Shown here piece by piece: positions 1 through 8,067 of a stretch of 19,406 bases of DNA. This stretch comes from CAYJBP01 sp964368605 (GTDB lineage: Bacteria > Bacillota > Dehalobacteriia > UBA4068): the NCBI GenBank assembly GCA_964368605.1, contig CAYJBP010000039.1:1-19406 (forward strand), given 5' to 3'. Position 1 is the first letter of the stretch; each line of letters begins with the position of its first letter. Position numbers and translations under genes: made by a program. The notes under the pieces are model-generated. The model worked only from the letters and a program-made list of their open reading frames with translations, had not been told where the DNA came from and ran no database searches.

Positions 1-171
1 ATTTTGGCGCAAAACTGCTTCGCACCCTTATTTAGGCTGCAAAAATTATTGTTTTAGCCAAAGAATAATTAAAGCAAAACTTTTTTATAATAATTTAGTT
101 CCTGCTTAGCCTAAATAAGAGCGTATGGGTTCAAGTCCTTTTACGCTAGCCTAAAGGAAAGGTGATTAAAA
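1..171. other. Intergenic leader upstream of flgD
   Basis: No recognisable gene. A frame open from the left edge closes at TAG 55-57 and could be the tail of an upstream flagellar gene (fliK often precedes flgD in Clostridia), but the 18 residues carry no recognisable motif. A 12-base perfect inverted repeat pairs 27-38 with 108-119 (CTTATTTAGGCT/AGCCTAAATAAG), and a 6-base one pairs 119-ish AGCGTA with TACGCT near 142-147. TATAAT occurs at 86-91 without a good -35 box, so a promoter is not claimed. The flgD ribosome binding site (AAAGGAAAGGTG) closes the region. Confidence 0.5.
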
Positions 172-900
172 ATGGTAGATACTTCCGGTATTGGCAGCAC
201 ATTAATAGGCCATAGCTACGAAGATTATCTTAATGAACAAAGGCAAGTTAAAAGCGAATTAGGCAAAGAGGATTTTTTAAGCTTACTTGCTGCCCAGTTG
301 CAATATCAAAACCCCTTAGAGCCGATGGCCGATACCGCCTTTGTGGCCCAATTGGCCGAATTTAGCTCTTTAGAACAAATAACCAATTTAACCGATGCCA
401 CCTCGGCCAGCCATTATTATGGTTTAGCCGGCAAGTTTATTTTAGGCACGGTGCGCAATGATGCCGGCCAAACCGCCGAGGTTTATGGCCATGTAGATCG
501 GGTAATTAAAATTGATAATCAGTTTTATTGCGAAGTAAATGGCGTTATGGTCGAGGCCGATGATATCACCCAGATTTATGATAATGCTATTTTTGAAGGC
601 GAAAATCCGATTTTAAATTCGGCACATTTAATCGGCAGCTATGTTCAATCCTATATTGTGGATGAAGAAGGCCAAATTGTTACCGAAGACGGCACCCCCG
701 AAGGTGAAAGGGTAGTGGTAAGTGGCCGTATCGAGCGCCTAACCACCGATGGTACCGATACCTTTGCTTATTTAGAAGGCGTTGAAGATCCAATTAATGT
801 TGGCTTAATCTTCGATATTAGTGCTAAAAGCTCCACCGAAGCCGAGCCGGAAACCGAAGCAGAAACAGAGCAAGATAGCACTGTGGAACCAACAATTTAG
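172..900 (+). CDS. flgD: Flagellar hook assembly (cap) protein FlgD
   Basis: FlgD is the scaffold cap that sits on the growing hook and promotes polymerisation of the hook protein FlgE. The 242-residue product has the conserved FlgD N-terminal region at about residues 25-75, with GKEDFLSLLAAQLQYQNP followed by DTAFVAQLAEFSSLEQ, the family signature. The rest is weakly conserved, and the last 25 residues are rich in Glu and Thr (acidic tail). The start ATG follows AAAGGAAAGGTG. It is the first visible gene of a co-directional flagellar operon, 36 bases before flgE. The N-terminal signature makes the family call secure; the role follows from the family. Confidence 0.95.
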   Translation: MVDTSGIGSTLIGHSYEDYLNEQRQVKSELGKEDFLSLLAAQLQYQNPLEPMADTAFVAQLAEFSSLEQITNLTDATSASHYYGLAGKFILGTVRNDAGQTAEVYGHVDRVIKIDNQFYCEVNGVMVEADDITQIYDNAIFEGENPILNSAHLIGSYVQSYIVDEEGQIVTEDGTPEGERVVVSGRIERLTTDGTDTFAYLEGVEDPINVGLIFDISAKSSTEAEPETEAETEQDSTVEPTI

Positions 901-936
901 TGTTACAGTATAAAAATAGAAAAGAGGTAACTTATT

Positions 937-1893
937 ATGATGCGTTCGCTTTATTCCGGGGTGTCGGGTTTAAGAAATCATCAGACACGTATGGATGTAA
1001 TAGGTAATAATATTTCTAATGTTAATACGGTAGGTTATAAAACCAGCCGTGTAGTTTTTCAAGATATTTATAGCCAAACCTCGCAAGCTGCTTCGGCCGC
1101 TACCGATGTTATCGGTGGTACTAATCCGATTCAGGTTGGCTTAGGTGTTACCTTATCGACCATCGATGTTTTACATACCGCCAGCGCCACCCAGCGTACC
1201 GATAATCCTCTCGATTTAGCAATTGAAGGCGAAGGTTTTTTGGTTATGGATATTGATGGCACCGATAATTATCATTATACTCGTGCCGGTAATTTATATG
1301 TTGATAATGCCGGTAATTTGGTTAATTCCAATGGTTATTTTGTAATGGGTTATGCTAATACTATTGCCTATGGCACGCCAACAGTAGATACTAGCACCGG
1401 CACTGTTACTTATCCCGATCCTACTATTACCGAAGGTACAACCTTAGGCGAAATAAGCTTTACCTATACTGCATCGATAGCTACCCCGGTAGAGCCGGCA
1501 ACTACACCGCCCTCCTATACTATTGCCGATGAAGAAATTATGTATAGCGATATTTCTATCGATACCACCGGTACAATTAAGGGTATTAATCATAATAATG
1601 AAGAAGTGGTTATCGGCCAATTGGTGCTGTCGGTATTTTCCAATAATTCCGGTTTGGAAAAAGCAGGCAGCAGCTTATACCGCGAAACCGCCAACTCCGG
1701 CGAACCGCTTTATACCACCGCCAATGAAAATGGCGCCGGTATCTTTAATGTAGGCGGCTTGGAGATGTCGAATGTTGATTTGGCCTCCGAGTTTACCGAT
1801 ATGATTGTTACCCAAAGGGGTTTCCAAGCTAATTCCCGGGTAATTACCACATCCGATACATTGCTTGAAGAATTGATTAATCTTAAGCGTTAA
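937..1893 (+). CDS. flgE: Flagellar hook protein FlgE (FlgE/FlgG family)
   Basis: This is a flagellar rod/hook-family structural protein, exported by the flagellar type III apparatus. The N-terminus MMRSLYSGVSGLRNHQ with IGNNISNVNTVGYK is the classic flagellar basal-body rod signature. NPLDLAIEGEGFLVM lies around residue 93, and the C-terminal coiled region ends EFTDMIVTQRGFQANSRVI...LLEELINLKR, which closes the helical D0 domain. At 318 residues it is short for a hook protein (often 400 or more) and longer than FlgG. Its place between flgD and flbD argues for FlgE. A Pro/Thr-rich loop lies near residues 170-195. Two tandem ATGs (937 and 940) follow GAGG; the first is used here. Confidence 0.9.
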   Translation: MMRSLYSGVSGLRNHQTRMDVIGNNISNVNTVGYKTSRVVFQDIYSQTSQAASAATDVIGGTNPIQVGLGVTLSTIDVLHTASATQRTDNPLDLAIEGEGFLVMDIDGTDNYHYTRAGNLYVDNAGNLVNSNGYFVMGYANTIAYGTPTVDTSTGTVTYPDPTITEGTTLGEISFTYTASIATPVEPATTPPSYTIADEEIMYSDISIDTTGTIKGINHNNEEVVIGQLVLSVFSNNSGLEKAGSSLYRETANSGEPLYTTANENGAGIFNVGGLEMSNVDLASEFTDMIVTQRGFQANSRVITTSDTLLEELINLKR

Positions 1894-1915
1894 TTTAATT
1901 AAACTAGAGTTATAT

Positions 1916-1934
1916 GGGGCGGCCTAGCCGCCCC
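1916..1934 (+). repeat. Intercistronic GC-rich hairpin between flgE and flbD
   Basis: GGGGCGGC and GCCGCCCC form a perfect 8-base-pair stem around the 3-base loop CTA. There is no following T-tract, so it is a poor intrinsic terminator. It may instead stabilise or process the mRNA, separating the highly expressed hook gene from downstream genes; that role is inference. Confidence 0.6.
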
Positions 1935-1960
1935 AATTACCAGCTAAGCGAGGTAATATT

Positions 1961-2170
1961 ATGATATTGGTAACCAGAATTAATAAAACAGATCAATTTT
2001 ATATAAATGAGGATTTAATCGAGTTTATCGAAGAAACACCCGATACGGTTATTTCTTTGCAATCCGGCAAAAAGTTATTTGTGATGGAAACTGCCGAAGA
2101 AGTGATAAACCGCATTGTAAGCCATAAGCAAAGGGTGCTTAATTATCGGGAATTTAATACAAGAATATAA
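1961..2170 (+). CDS. flbD: FlbD-family small flagellar protein
   Basis: The product is 69 residues and matches the small FlbD family (not the Caulobacter regulator of the same name) usually encoded between flgE and motA in Firmicutes and spirochaetes. The start MILVTRINKTDQFYINEDLIEFIEETPDTVISL is typical, as is GKKLFVMETAEEVINRI: an aromatic/acidic beta-hairpin followed by a short amphipathic helix. Its biochemical role is not well defined. The ATG is preceded by GCGAGG. Position and size fit the standard operon order exactly, which is most of the support. Confidence 0.9.
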   Translation: MILVTRINKTDQFYINEDLIEFIEETPDTVISLQSGKKLFVMETAEEVINRIVSHKQRVLNYREFNTRI

Positions 2171-2270
2171 CGACCCAAACTTTAGCAGTTTTTTGTTTAA
2201 GTTGCAGGGCTTTTTCCCCTTTATGGGGAATTAATAAAGGTATGGTATTTGTCTGGAGGTGTCTAATTCT

Positions 2271-3068
2271 GTGGAAATAACCACTATTGGCGGAATACTA
2301 TTTGGCCTAATGTGTATTGTTGTTAGTATTTTCATAGGCGGTAGTATTAATTCTTTTGTCGATGTTCAATCAATTTTTATCGTAGTTGGTGGCGTTATCG
2401 CAGCTACAGTTATATCTTACCCTTTAAAAGTATTGCTTAATCTTATTAAGGTTGTGCGTAATGCTTTTATTGCTAAGCCTGTCGATTTGTTTAAAGATGT
2501 CGAGATGATTATCGATATCGCAAATATCGCTCGCCGCGAGGGTATTTTGGCCTTAGAAGAAAGCATTAATAATGCCGACGATCCATTCCTAAAAAAAGGC
2601 ATTATGCTAATTATTGACGGTTCCGACCCGGAGCTTGTGCGCAGTATTATGGAAACCGAGCTGGCCTTTATTAAAGAGCGCCATACGCAGGGTATTGCCG
2701 TATTATTATCGATGGCCGCTTATTCGCCGGCCTTTGGTATGATTGGTACCCTAATCGGCTTGATTAATATGCTACTTGCCCTAGACGACCCCGATACCCT
2801 AGGCCCCAGTATGGCGGTGGCGATGATTACCACCTTTTACGGTTGTGTTATGGCCAATCTATTCTTTACCCCCTTGGCCAAAAAGCTTAAGTATATGAGT
2901 GATGAAGAGTATTTGCGCAAAGAGTTAATCTTAGAGGGCATACTTTCTATTCAAGATGGCGAAAACCCAAGGATTATTCGTGAGAAATTAAATGCATTTT
3001 TGTCGTATTCGCAATTAAACGAAACCCAAGTTCCCGCAAAAGATGGCGAGGCTGCAGCTGCGGAATAA
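2271..3068 (+). CDS. motA: Flagellar motor stator protein MotA
   Basis: MotA is the cytoplasmic-loop-bearing stator subunit that, with MotB, couples ion flow across the membrane to torque on the switch complex. The 265-residue product has four membrane segments (about residues 4-22, 30-50, 143-165 and 175-198) and the MotA cytoplasmic loop with REGILALEESI and DGSDPELVRSIME. PAFGMIGTLIGLINML is the hallmark third segment. GTG 2271 is preferred because an upstream in-frame GTG at 2259 overlaps the GGAGG ribosome binding site (2255-2259). With GTG 2271 the protein begins VEITTIGGILFG, as expected for the family. motB follows 16 bases downstream. Confidence 0.94.
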   Translation: MEITTIGGILFGLMCIVVSIFIGGSINSFVDVQSIFIVVGGVIAATVISYPLKVLLNLIKVVRNAFIAKPVDLFKDVEMIIDIANIARREGILALEESINNADDPFLKKGIMLIIDGSDPELVRSIMETELAFIKERHTQGIAVLLSMAAYSPAFGMIGTLIGLINMLLALDDPDTLGPSMAVAMITTFYGCVMANLFFTPLAKKLKYMSDEEYLRKELILEGILSIQDGENPRIIREKLNAFLSYSQLNETQVPAKDGEAAAAE

Positions 3069-3084
3069 ATAAAGAGGGCTTATT

Positions 3085-3876
3085 ATGTCGAGAATTGCTA
3101 AAAGAAGGGATAGCGGCGGCGGAGAAGAAGGCGGCGCATCCTGGATGGATACATATGGTGACCTGGTTACCTTGCTTTTATGCTTCTTTGTATTCTTATT
3201 TGCTTTTTCCAATGTGGATGAGGCCAAATGGGTGGAGATTGTGGGCGTATTTACCGGCCTGCAACCTACAATTATTAATCCATTAAGCATCGGTACAATT
3301 GTTGAAAGGGAAGTAGATTCGCTTAATGAAGCCGAAGATGCTCGTCAATCGCAAATGATTGCCGAAAACGAGGCCTTATTAGAAGTACCGGAGGAGTTTT
3401 ACGAGCTTTATCAAAGTATCGAATCCTATATCGAATCGGAAAATTTGAATGCCGAGATTTTAGCCTCGCTAGAGGATAGAACTTTAACCATTCGTTTCTT
3501 CGATCAGGTATTATTCGTGTCAGGTGCGGCGGTGATTCGTGATGTGTTTGTACCTGTTATGGATCATATGTTGGGCATTTTTAATCAAAACCAAGATTTA
3601 ATCAAAATGGTACGTATTGAAGGCCATACCGATGATGTGCCAATTTCCACGGCCATCTTTGAGGATAACTGGGATTTATCGGCTAAAAGGGCCAGCAATG
3701 TATTGCGTTATTTGCAAGGTTCGGAGCTTTTGCCGGATGATAAGCTATCTTGTGTTGGTTATGGCGAGTTTCAGCCGATTGATACTAATGAAACAACCGA
3801 AGGCCGTGCCCGTAATCGGCGGGTGGACTTTGTTATCGAAAGTGTAACCGATGAAATTACCATTCCTATCGAATAA
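3085..3876 (+). CDS. motB: Flagellar motor stator protein MotB
   Basis: MotB is the peptidoglycan-anchored stator subunit that carries the ion-binding aspartate. The 263-residue product has a short basic N-terminus and a single membrane helix at about residues 27-44 (DLVTLLLCFFVFLFAF). D26, in WMDTYGDLVTLLL, is in the position of the conserved ion-binding Asp. The C-terminal OmpA/MotB peptidoglycan-binding domain contains VRIEGHTDDVPIS, NWDLSAKRASNVLRYL and GRARNRRVDFVI. A Gly/Glu-rich stretch (GGGEEGG) precedes the membrane helix. It lies 16 bases after motA and 23 before fliL. Ion type (H+ or Na+) cannot be read with confidence. Confidence 0.96.
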   Translation: MSRIAKRRDSGGGEEGGASWMDTYGDLVTLLLCFFVFLFAFSNVDEAKWVEIVGVFTGLQPTIINPLSIGTIVEREVDSLNEAEDARQSQMIAENEALLEVPEEFYELYQSIESYIESENLNAEILASLEDRTLTIRFFDQVLFVSGAAVIRDVFVPVMDHMLGIFNQNQDLIKMVRIEGHTDDVPISTAIFEDNWDLSAKRASNVLRYLQGSELLPDDKLSCVGYGEFQPIDTNETTEGRARNRRVDFVIESVTDEITIPIE

Positions 3877-3899
3877 TACTCTTAAAGGACGGGTTTACG

Positions 3900-4310
3900 A
3901 TGAAAAAAATTATTATCATAATTGTAGCCGCAGTTGTGCTTTTAGGCGGTGCTGCCGCTGCTTACTTTTTAATCTTTGCCGGTGATGGCGAGGAAGCCGT
4001 AGAGGTATTACCAACTTTTGATTATTCGCCCGGAGAATTCTTTGTTACCAATGTAAAGGATTCTAATCGTTTATTTAAATGTCAAGTGGTAATATCGGTT
4101 AATGATGAAACCTTAATCGAGGTGCTTACTTTGCAAAATGCCAAGGTAAGGGATACTATTATTTTTGCTTTGCGTAATCTTACCGAAGAAGATATTATGG
4201 ATATTAATTTCCAGGATAATTTAAGGCAAATCCTAATCGACGATTTAAATGCCGCCTTTGAGGTGGAATCGGTAGTAGGGATTTGGTATGGCGATTATGT
4301 GATGCAATAA
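3900..4310 (+). CDS. fliL: Flagellar basal body-associated protein FliL
   Basis: FliL is a single-pass membrane protein that associates with the stator and supports torque or swarming. The 136-residue product starts MKKIIIIIVAAVVLLGG, giving one N-terminal membrane segment (about residues 3-27), then a short acidic linker. The periplasmic FliL domain shows EFFVTNVKDSNRLFKCQVVISV and LRNLTEEDIM..FQDNLRQILIDDLN, where the helix and LRQ/IxxDLN pattern are typical. It sits directly between motB and fliM in the usual clostridial order, with the start following AAAGGACGGG. Confidence 0.93.
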   Translation: MKKIIIIIVAAVVLLGGAAAAYFLIFAGDGEEAVEVLPTFDYSPGEFFVTNVKDSNRLFKCQVVISVNDETLIEVLTLQNAKVRDTIIFALRNLTEEDIMDINFQDNLRQILIDDLNAAFEVESVVGIWYGDYVMQ

Positions 4311-4342
4311 GGTTGATTTATTAAATAGAGAGGAGGCACACC

Positions 4343-5335
4343 TTGTCCGAAATACTGTCGCAAGCCGAAATTGATGAACTACTAAATGCTTTAACTTCCG
4401 GTGCCGAGCCGGAAGCAGAAGAAGAGCCATTGCCCTTTGGCGCCGATGCCAAGGTGTACGACTTCCGCAAAGCTAATAAGTTTCAAAAAGAGCATATGCG
4501 CACGATAAATATTGTGTTTCAAACCTTTAGCCAGCTTTTGGCCAATCGTTTAAGCTCGATGATGCGCACCAATTGTGAATGCGAGATTATGACTGTTGAA
4601 GAGCAAAGCTTTAATGAGTGGAATAATTCTTTGCCTTCGCCGGTTATTTTAGGTGTGTTAAAAATGCCCCCAATGCGGGGTTCTACCCTAATTCAAATTT
4701 CGCCGGAAATAGCCTATTCGATGATAAATCGTTTATTTGGTGGCACAGTGGAAAGCGATTCTTCTAAACAGTTTACCGAAATAGAATTAACCTTAATCAA
4801 TAAAGTATTAAGACAAATGTTAGAAGTTTTCCCGATGGCTTGGGAAAAGATAATTAAATTAGAAGCCCTGCTGGAAAGGGTAGAGACAAGCTCTCAGTTT
4901 ACCCAGGTAGTGGCCTTAAACGAAGCAATTGCAATTATTTTATTAGATTTAAAAATTGGTGATAGCAATGGTTTAGTAAGTTTTTGTATACCTTATGCAT
5001 CGATGGAACCAATATTATCACAATTAAATACGCTGCTTTTATTTTCGGGGGCAGCCGATGAAGAAATTGAGCAGAACCCGGAATTAATTACCGAAAGATT
5101 ATACAATACCCCGGTTAACCTAACCGCCTGTTTTACCGAAACCCCGGCAAAAGTAATTGATATAATGCGTTTGCAAAGAGGGGATGTTATCCGCCTTAAG
5201 CAAAGAACCGACGAGCCTTTAATGGTTAAAGTAGAGCATATACCCAAGTTTATTGCTACTATTGGTACCGCCCAAAAAAAATATGCAGTACAAGTGGTAG
5301 ATATTATCAATGAGGAGGAAAACCCTGATGAGTGA
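4343..5335 (+). CDS. fliM: Flagellar motor switch protein FliM
   Basis: FliM is the switch-complex (C-ring) subunit that receives the chemotaxis signal and sets rotation direction. The 330-residue product opens with SEILSQAEIDELLNAL, the N-terminal CheY-phosphate-binding peptide. A middle CheC-like domain follows, with MRTINIVFQTFSQLLANRLSS and TLIQISPEIAYSMINRLFGG; the C-terminal SpoA/FliN-like domain covers about residues 255-322. The start is TTG, supported by AGGAGG at 4331-4336 six bases upstream. The last 8 bases overlap the start of fliY (ATG 5328), so the two switch proteins are translationally coupled. Confidence 0.96.
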   Translation: MSEILSQAEIDELLNALTSGAEPEAEEEPLPFGADAKVYDFRKANKFQKEHMRTINIVFQTFSQLLANRLSSMMRTNCECEIMTVEEQSFNEWNNSLPSPVILGVLKMPPMRGSTLIQISPEIAYSMINRLFGGTVESDSSKQFTEIELTLINKVLRQMLEVFPMAWEKIIKLEALLERVETSSQFTQVVALNEAIAIILLDLKIGDSNGLVSFCIPYASMEPILSQLNTLLLFSGAADEEIEQNPELITERLYNTPVNLTACFTETPAKVIDIMRLQRGDVIRLKQRTDEPLMVKVEHIPKFIATIGTAQKKYAVQVVDIINEEENPDE

Positions 5336-6638
5336 TGGCTTAAGTCAAGCGGAAATAGATGCTATGCTTGCAGGCAATATGCCTACAGGTGACGATGCTG
5401 AAAACGAGGATATATTAAACAGCCTGGTAGAAGGAGCAAACGAAGCCGCCGATCATGCCGAACAGGCTGCCGAAGCCGCTGATAGCGCTGAAGCTGCCGA
5501 AGCTGCCGAAGCTGCCATAAACACCGCCGCTGCTGAGCCTGATTTTGATGCTCCTACGGTTGTTTTGCCTGATGATAATAGTGCTGTTTATAAAGTTAGC
5601 GATTATTTAAATGATGTAGAAGTAGATTTATTAGGCGAAATAGGCAATATTTGCATGGGTTCGGTGGCAACCACCATGTATACTTTGCTGGATAGGCGTA
5701 CAAATATTACTACACCCACCGTAGAAATTTTTGCCATAGCAGATGTAATTAAGGCCTATCGTGTGCCTTTTATCATGGTGGATGTGGAATATGTAAAGGG
5801 TATAGAAGGCAAAAACCTGCTAATGCTAAAAGAATCGGATGCGATGATGATCACCGATATCTTGATGGGTGGCGAAGGTATTGTTGATGCCGAAACCGAG
5901 CTAACCGAATTGCATATGAGCGCTATTAACGAGATTATGAATCAAATGATAGCCTCATCGGCAACTGCCTTATCGAAGATTTTAGGCGAAGTTGTAGATA
6001 TTTCGCCGCCGAATGCTACTTATGTTGGTTTAGATAGCGATGTTGGCCAATTCTTAACCGATACCGAGGTTGTTATTAAAATCAGCTTTGATATGGAAAT
6101 AGAAGGCCTGCTAAAGAGCCAGCTTTTACAAATTATGCCCTATAAAGTAGGCTTAGATTTGGCCGAAAAATTTATGGAGGCCGAAAGATTGGCCGCCGAA
6201 GCTGCAGCAGTGGCAACTCCGCCTCCTGCACCGGCACCTGATCCTGCACCTGCGGCACCGACAGCACCGGCTGCACCTGCGGCTCCGGCAGCACCGACAG
6301 CACCCAGTACTCCGCCGCCGCCTAGGGCAACTGCACCGCCTGTAGATGTGCATCCGGCAAATTATACCTCATTCGATGTGGGGGCAAATCAGCTATATCC
6401 GGATGATGGTGGCTTAGGGCTGGTATCGGATATTCCTTTACAGGTTTCGGTGGAATTGGGTAAAACTCAAAAAACTATTAGCGAAATCTTAGAATTTGGG
6501 ATTGGCACAATTGTTGTTTTAGATAAAATTGCAGGCGAGCATGTTGATATTATGGTTAATGGCAAATTAATTGCATCCGGCGAGGTAGTGGTTATTGACG
6601 AAAATTATGGCGTTAGAATTACCGATTTATATGAGTAG
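5328..6638 (+). CDS. fliY: Flagellar motor switch protein FliY (CheC-FliN type)
   Basis: FliY, the Firmicute form of FliN, is a switch-complex subunit that also dephosphorylates CheY-phosphate. ATG 5328 is chosen over ATG 5310 because AGGAGG lies at 5313-5318, giving 436 residues. Order: a FliM-like peptide LSQAEIDAMLAG (5-16); an Ala/Glu-rich segment (about 38-70); a CheC domain (about 95-285) with both phosphatase signatures, E104/N107 and E202/N205; a Pro/Ala-rich linker (about 298-339); and a C-terminal SpoA domain (about 367-436) with LGKTQKTISEIL, VDIMVNGKLIASGEVVVID and YGVRITD. Start overlaps the fliM stop by 8 bases. Both the CheY-binding peptide and both CheC motifs look intact, so phosphatase activity is expected. 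Confidence 0.93.
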   Translation: MSDGLSQAEIDAMLAGNMPTGDDAENEDILNSLVEGANEAADHAEQAAEAADSAEAAEAAEAAINTAAAEPDFDAPTVVLPDDNSAVYKVSDYLNDVEVDLLGEIGNICMGSVATTMYTLLDRRTNITTPTVEIFAIADVIKAYRVPFIMVDVEYVKGIEGKNLLMLKESDAMMITDILMGGEGIVDAETELTELHMSAINEIMNQMIASSATALSKILGEVVDISPPNATYVGLDSDVGQFLTDTEVVIKISFDMEIEGLLKSQLLQIMPYKVGLDLAEKFMEAERLAAEAAAVATPPPAPAPDPAPAAPTAPAAPAAPAAPTAPSTPPPPRATAPPVDVHPANYTSFDVGANQLYPDDGGLGLVSDIPLQVSVELGKTQKTISEILEFGIGTIVVLDKIAGEHVDIMVNGKLIASGEVVVIDENYGVRITDLYE

Positions 6639-6680
6639 TTTTGTTACCGCAAAAAGAATATACGGGTAAGGTGAATAATT

Positions 6681-7631
6681 ATGAATATGAATAATTCCAG
6701 CATTTTATTGGAAACCGGAACTAATGAATTAGAAGTTTTAGAATTTACAATTGATGGAAAAAGTTTTGGCATAAATGTGGCCAAGGTTTTGGAATTGATG
6801 CAAATTCAACAGCCGCAGATGATCCCTCATTCCCATCCCTGCGTGGAGGGGATATTTCAGCCTCGTCAGGAAGTATATACCATTGTTGATTTGGCCAAGT
6901 ATTTAGGCCTAAATCCCTCTGAAGATAGCTCGAAAGATTTATATATTATTGCCAATTTTAATAAAATTTGCATAGCTTTTCATGTGCATGGGGTAGAGAA
7001 TATTCACCGCATATCTTGGAATGCAATCGAAGAATTGGACGATATTATTTATGGTGGCAATGATGGTGTGGTAACAGGTATTGCCAAAATTGATGGCCGT
7101 ATTATTTCGATTTTAGATTTTGAGAAAATTTCCTATGATATTTCGCCGGAAACAGGAATTCAAATTGATGATATTCCTAATCCAACAGGTCGTAGCCGTA
7201 ATTTCTATCCAATAGTAATAGCCGAGGATTCGGTTTTAATGCGCAAATTAATTTTACAAACTTTGGATAATGCCGGCTATATGAATATCATGGTAACTAC
7301 AAATGGGCAGGAAGCCTGGGATTATTTAAATAGCTGCAAAAAAATTGCTTCCGAAATAGAAGTAGATATTGCCGAAAAAGTTTGCTGCGTAATTACCGAT
7401 ATCGAAATGCCGCAAATGGATGGGCATCGTTTGATTAAATTAATCAAAACCGATAAAACTTTAGCAAAAATCCCGGTAATAATTTTCTCGTCCTTAATCA
7501 ATGAAGCTATGCGGATAAAAGGTGAGGAAGTTGGGGCAAATGCCCAGCTAACCAAGCCGGAAATTGGCCGCTTGTTAGAGGTTATTGATGATTTGGTAGG
7601 GGCCTTGCCCTTTGATAGCCCAGCTGAATAA
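6681..7631 (+). CDS. cheV: Chemotaxis protein CheV (CheW-receiver fusion)
   Basis: CheV is a chemoreceptor-kinase coupling protein carrying its own receiver domain; its phosphorylation is linked to adaptation. The 316-residue product has an N-terminal CheW-like domain (about residues 15-155; FTIDGKSFGINVAKVLELM, VEGIFQPRQEVYTIVDLAKYL, ILDFEKI). A receiver domain follows (about 176-308) with acidic pair E182/D183, phospho-acceptor D240 in ITDIEMPQMDG, S270 and K292 in LTKPE. All receiver catalytic residues are present. It follows fliY by 42 bases on the same strand, with AAGGTG before the ATG. In many Clostridia this slot holds cheY, then fliO/fliP; here the flagellar run ends with cheV. Confidence 0.93.
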   Translation: MNMNNSSILLETGTNELEVLEFTIDGKSFGINVAKVLELMQIQQPQMIPHSHPCVEGIFQPRQEVYTIVDLAKYLGLNPSEDSSKDLYIIANFNKICIAFHVHGVENIHRISWNAIEELDDIIYGGNDGVVTGIAKIDGRIISILDFEKISYDISPETGIQIDDIPNPTGRSRNFYPIVIAEDSVLMRKLILQTLDNAGYMNIMVTTNGQEAWDYLNSCKKIASEIEVDIAEKVCCVITDIEMPQMDGHRLIKLIKTDKTLAKIPVIIFSSLINEAMRIKGEEVGANAQLTKPEIGRLLEVIDDLVGALPFDSPAE

Positions 7632-7636
7632 TGGGC

Positions 7637-7665
7637 TTGACAAAAGGCTAACTATTGTTTATACT
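7637..7665 (+). promoter_or_regulatory. Sigma-A-type promoter of the SCIFF gene
   Basis: TTGACA at 7637-7642, a 17-base spacer and TATACT at 7660-7665: near-consensus in both boxes. It starts 6 bases after the cheV stop codon, so the peptide gene need not depend on the flagellar operon. Confidence 0.8.
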
Positions 7666-7698
7666 TATATAATTGATAAAAAAACAAGGAGCGTACAA

Positions 7699-7839
7699 AT
7701 GAAAAGAATTACAACTATTCAAGCTGCAAAGCTAGCTAAAACCGTAAAAAGCGGTGGCTGTGGCGAGTGTCAAACATCTTGTCAGTCGGCCTGCAAAACC
7801 TCTTGTGGCGTAGCCAATCAGCCCTGCGAAAAAAAATAA
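7699..7839 (+). CDS. scfA: SCIFF ranthipeptide precursor (six-cysteine peptide)
   Basis: A 46-residue ribosomally made peptide of the SCIFF family ('six cysteines in forty-five residues'), nearly universal in Clostridia. The radical SAM/SPASM enzyme ScfB forms a thioether cross-link in it; its cellular role is unresolved. The leader is MKRITTIQAAKLAKTVKSGG. The core has six Cys at 21, 24, 28, 32, 36 and 43, in CGECQTSC, CKTSC and QPC. ATG 7699 is used because AAGGAG lies at 7686-7691; the frame opens further upstream, at 7612, but that would put the start inside cheV. Its own promoter and terminator flank it. The maturase gene lies on the other side of the scaffold gap. Symbol follows common SCIFF usage. 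Confidence 0.93.
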   Translation: MKRITTIQAAKLAKTVKSGGCGECQTSCQSACKTSCGVANQPCEKK

Positions 7840-7850
7840 GCAAAAAAACA

Positions 7851-7882
7851 AAAGGCCGTGACAAAAGTCGCAGCCTTTTTTT
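7851..7882 (+). terminator. Intrinsic terminator after the SCIFF gene
   Basis: Stem AAAGGC (7851-7856) with GCCTTT, one C/A mismatch, then GTGAC with GTCGC, around the loop AAAA, followed by a run of seven or more T. Confidence 0.8.
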
Positions 7883-7895
7883 ATACTAAAAAATT

Positions 7896-7995
7896 NNNNN
7901 NNNNNNNNNNNNNNNNNNNNNNNNNNNNNNNNNNNNNNNNNNNNNNNNNNNNNNNNNNNNNNNNNNNNNNNNNNNNNNNNNNNNNNNNNNNNNNN
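7896..7995. other. Assembly gap of 100 N
   Basis: Exactly 100 undetermined bases, the conventional size for a scaffold gap of unknown length. True distance and even adjacency of the SCIFF gene and scfB are not shown by sequence, though the two belong together biologically. The right flank starts with a copy of the dispersed hairpin repeat, a plausible cause of the assembly break. Confidence 0.97.
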
Positions 7996-8011
7996 TATGC
8001 ACGTAGCTAGT

Positions 8012-8055
8012 ACTCAAAATCAAAGATTTTGGCATTAGCTCAGGGGCTAAGCCCC
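8012..8055 (+). repeat. Divergent copy of the dispersed two-hairpin repeat
   Basis: ACTCAAAATC, then GATTTTGGC forms the A/T hairpin (stem CAAAATC 8015-8021 with GATTTTG 8025-8031), followed by the GGGGC-TAA-GCCCC palindrome at 8043-8055. This matches the architecture of the copies at 13817, 14729 and 19269 (ACTCAA..TTGC..GGGGCnnnGCCCC) with lower identity. A second identical GGGGCTAAGCCCC palindrome stands at 8068-8080; each is followed by AAAA. Confidence 0.6.
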
Positions 8056-8067
8056 AAAAAGTATCTT

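Noticed and set aside
124..148. tRNA T-arm-like GGGTTCAAGTCC near the left edge
   Set aside because: The T stem does not pair well and there is no acceptor, D or anticodon arm upstream; chance resemblance.
2259..2270. Upstream GTG start for motA
   Set aside because: The codon overlaps the GGAGG ribosome binding site; GTG 2271 is better placed and matches the family N-terminus.
6153..6353. Minus-strand frame rich in Cys and Arg, resembling a metal-binding peptide
   Set aside because: It is the antisense of the Pro/Ala-rich fliY linker; composition follows from GCn/CCn codons and there is no ribosome binding site.
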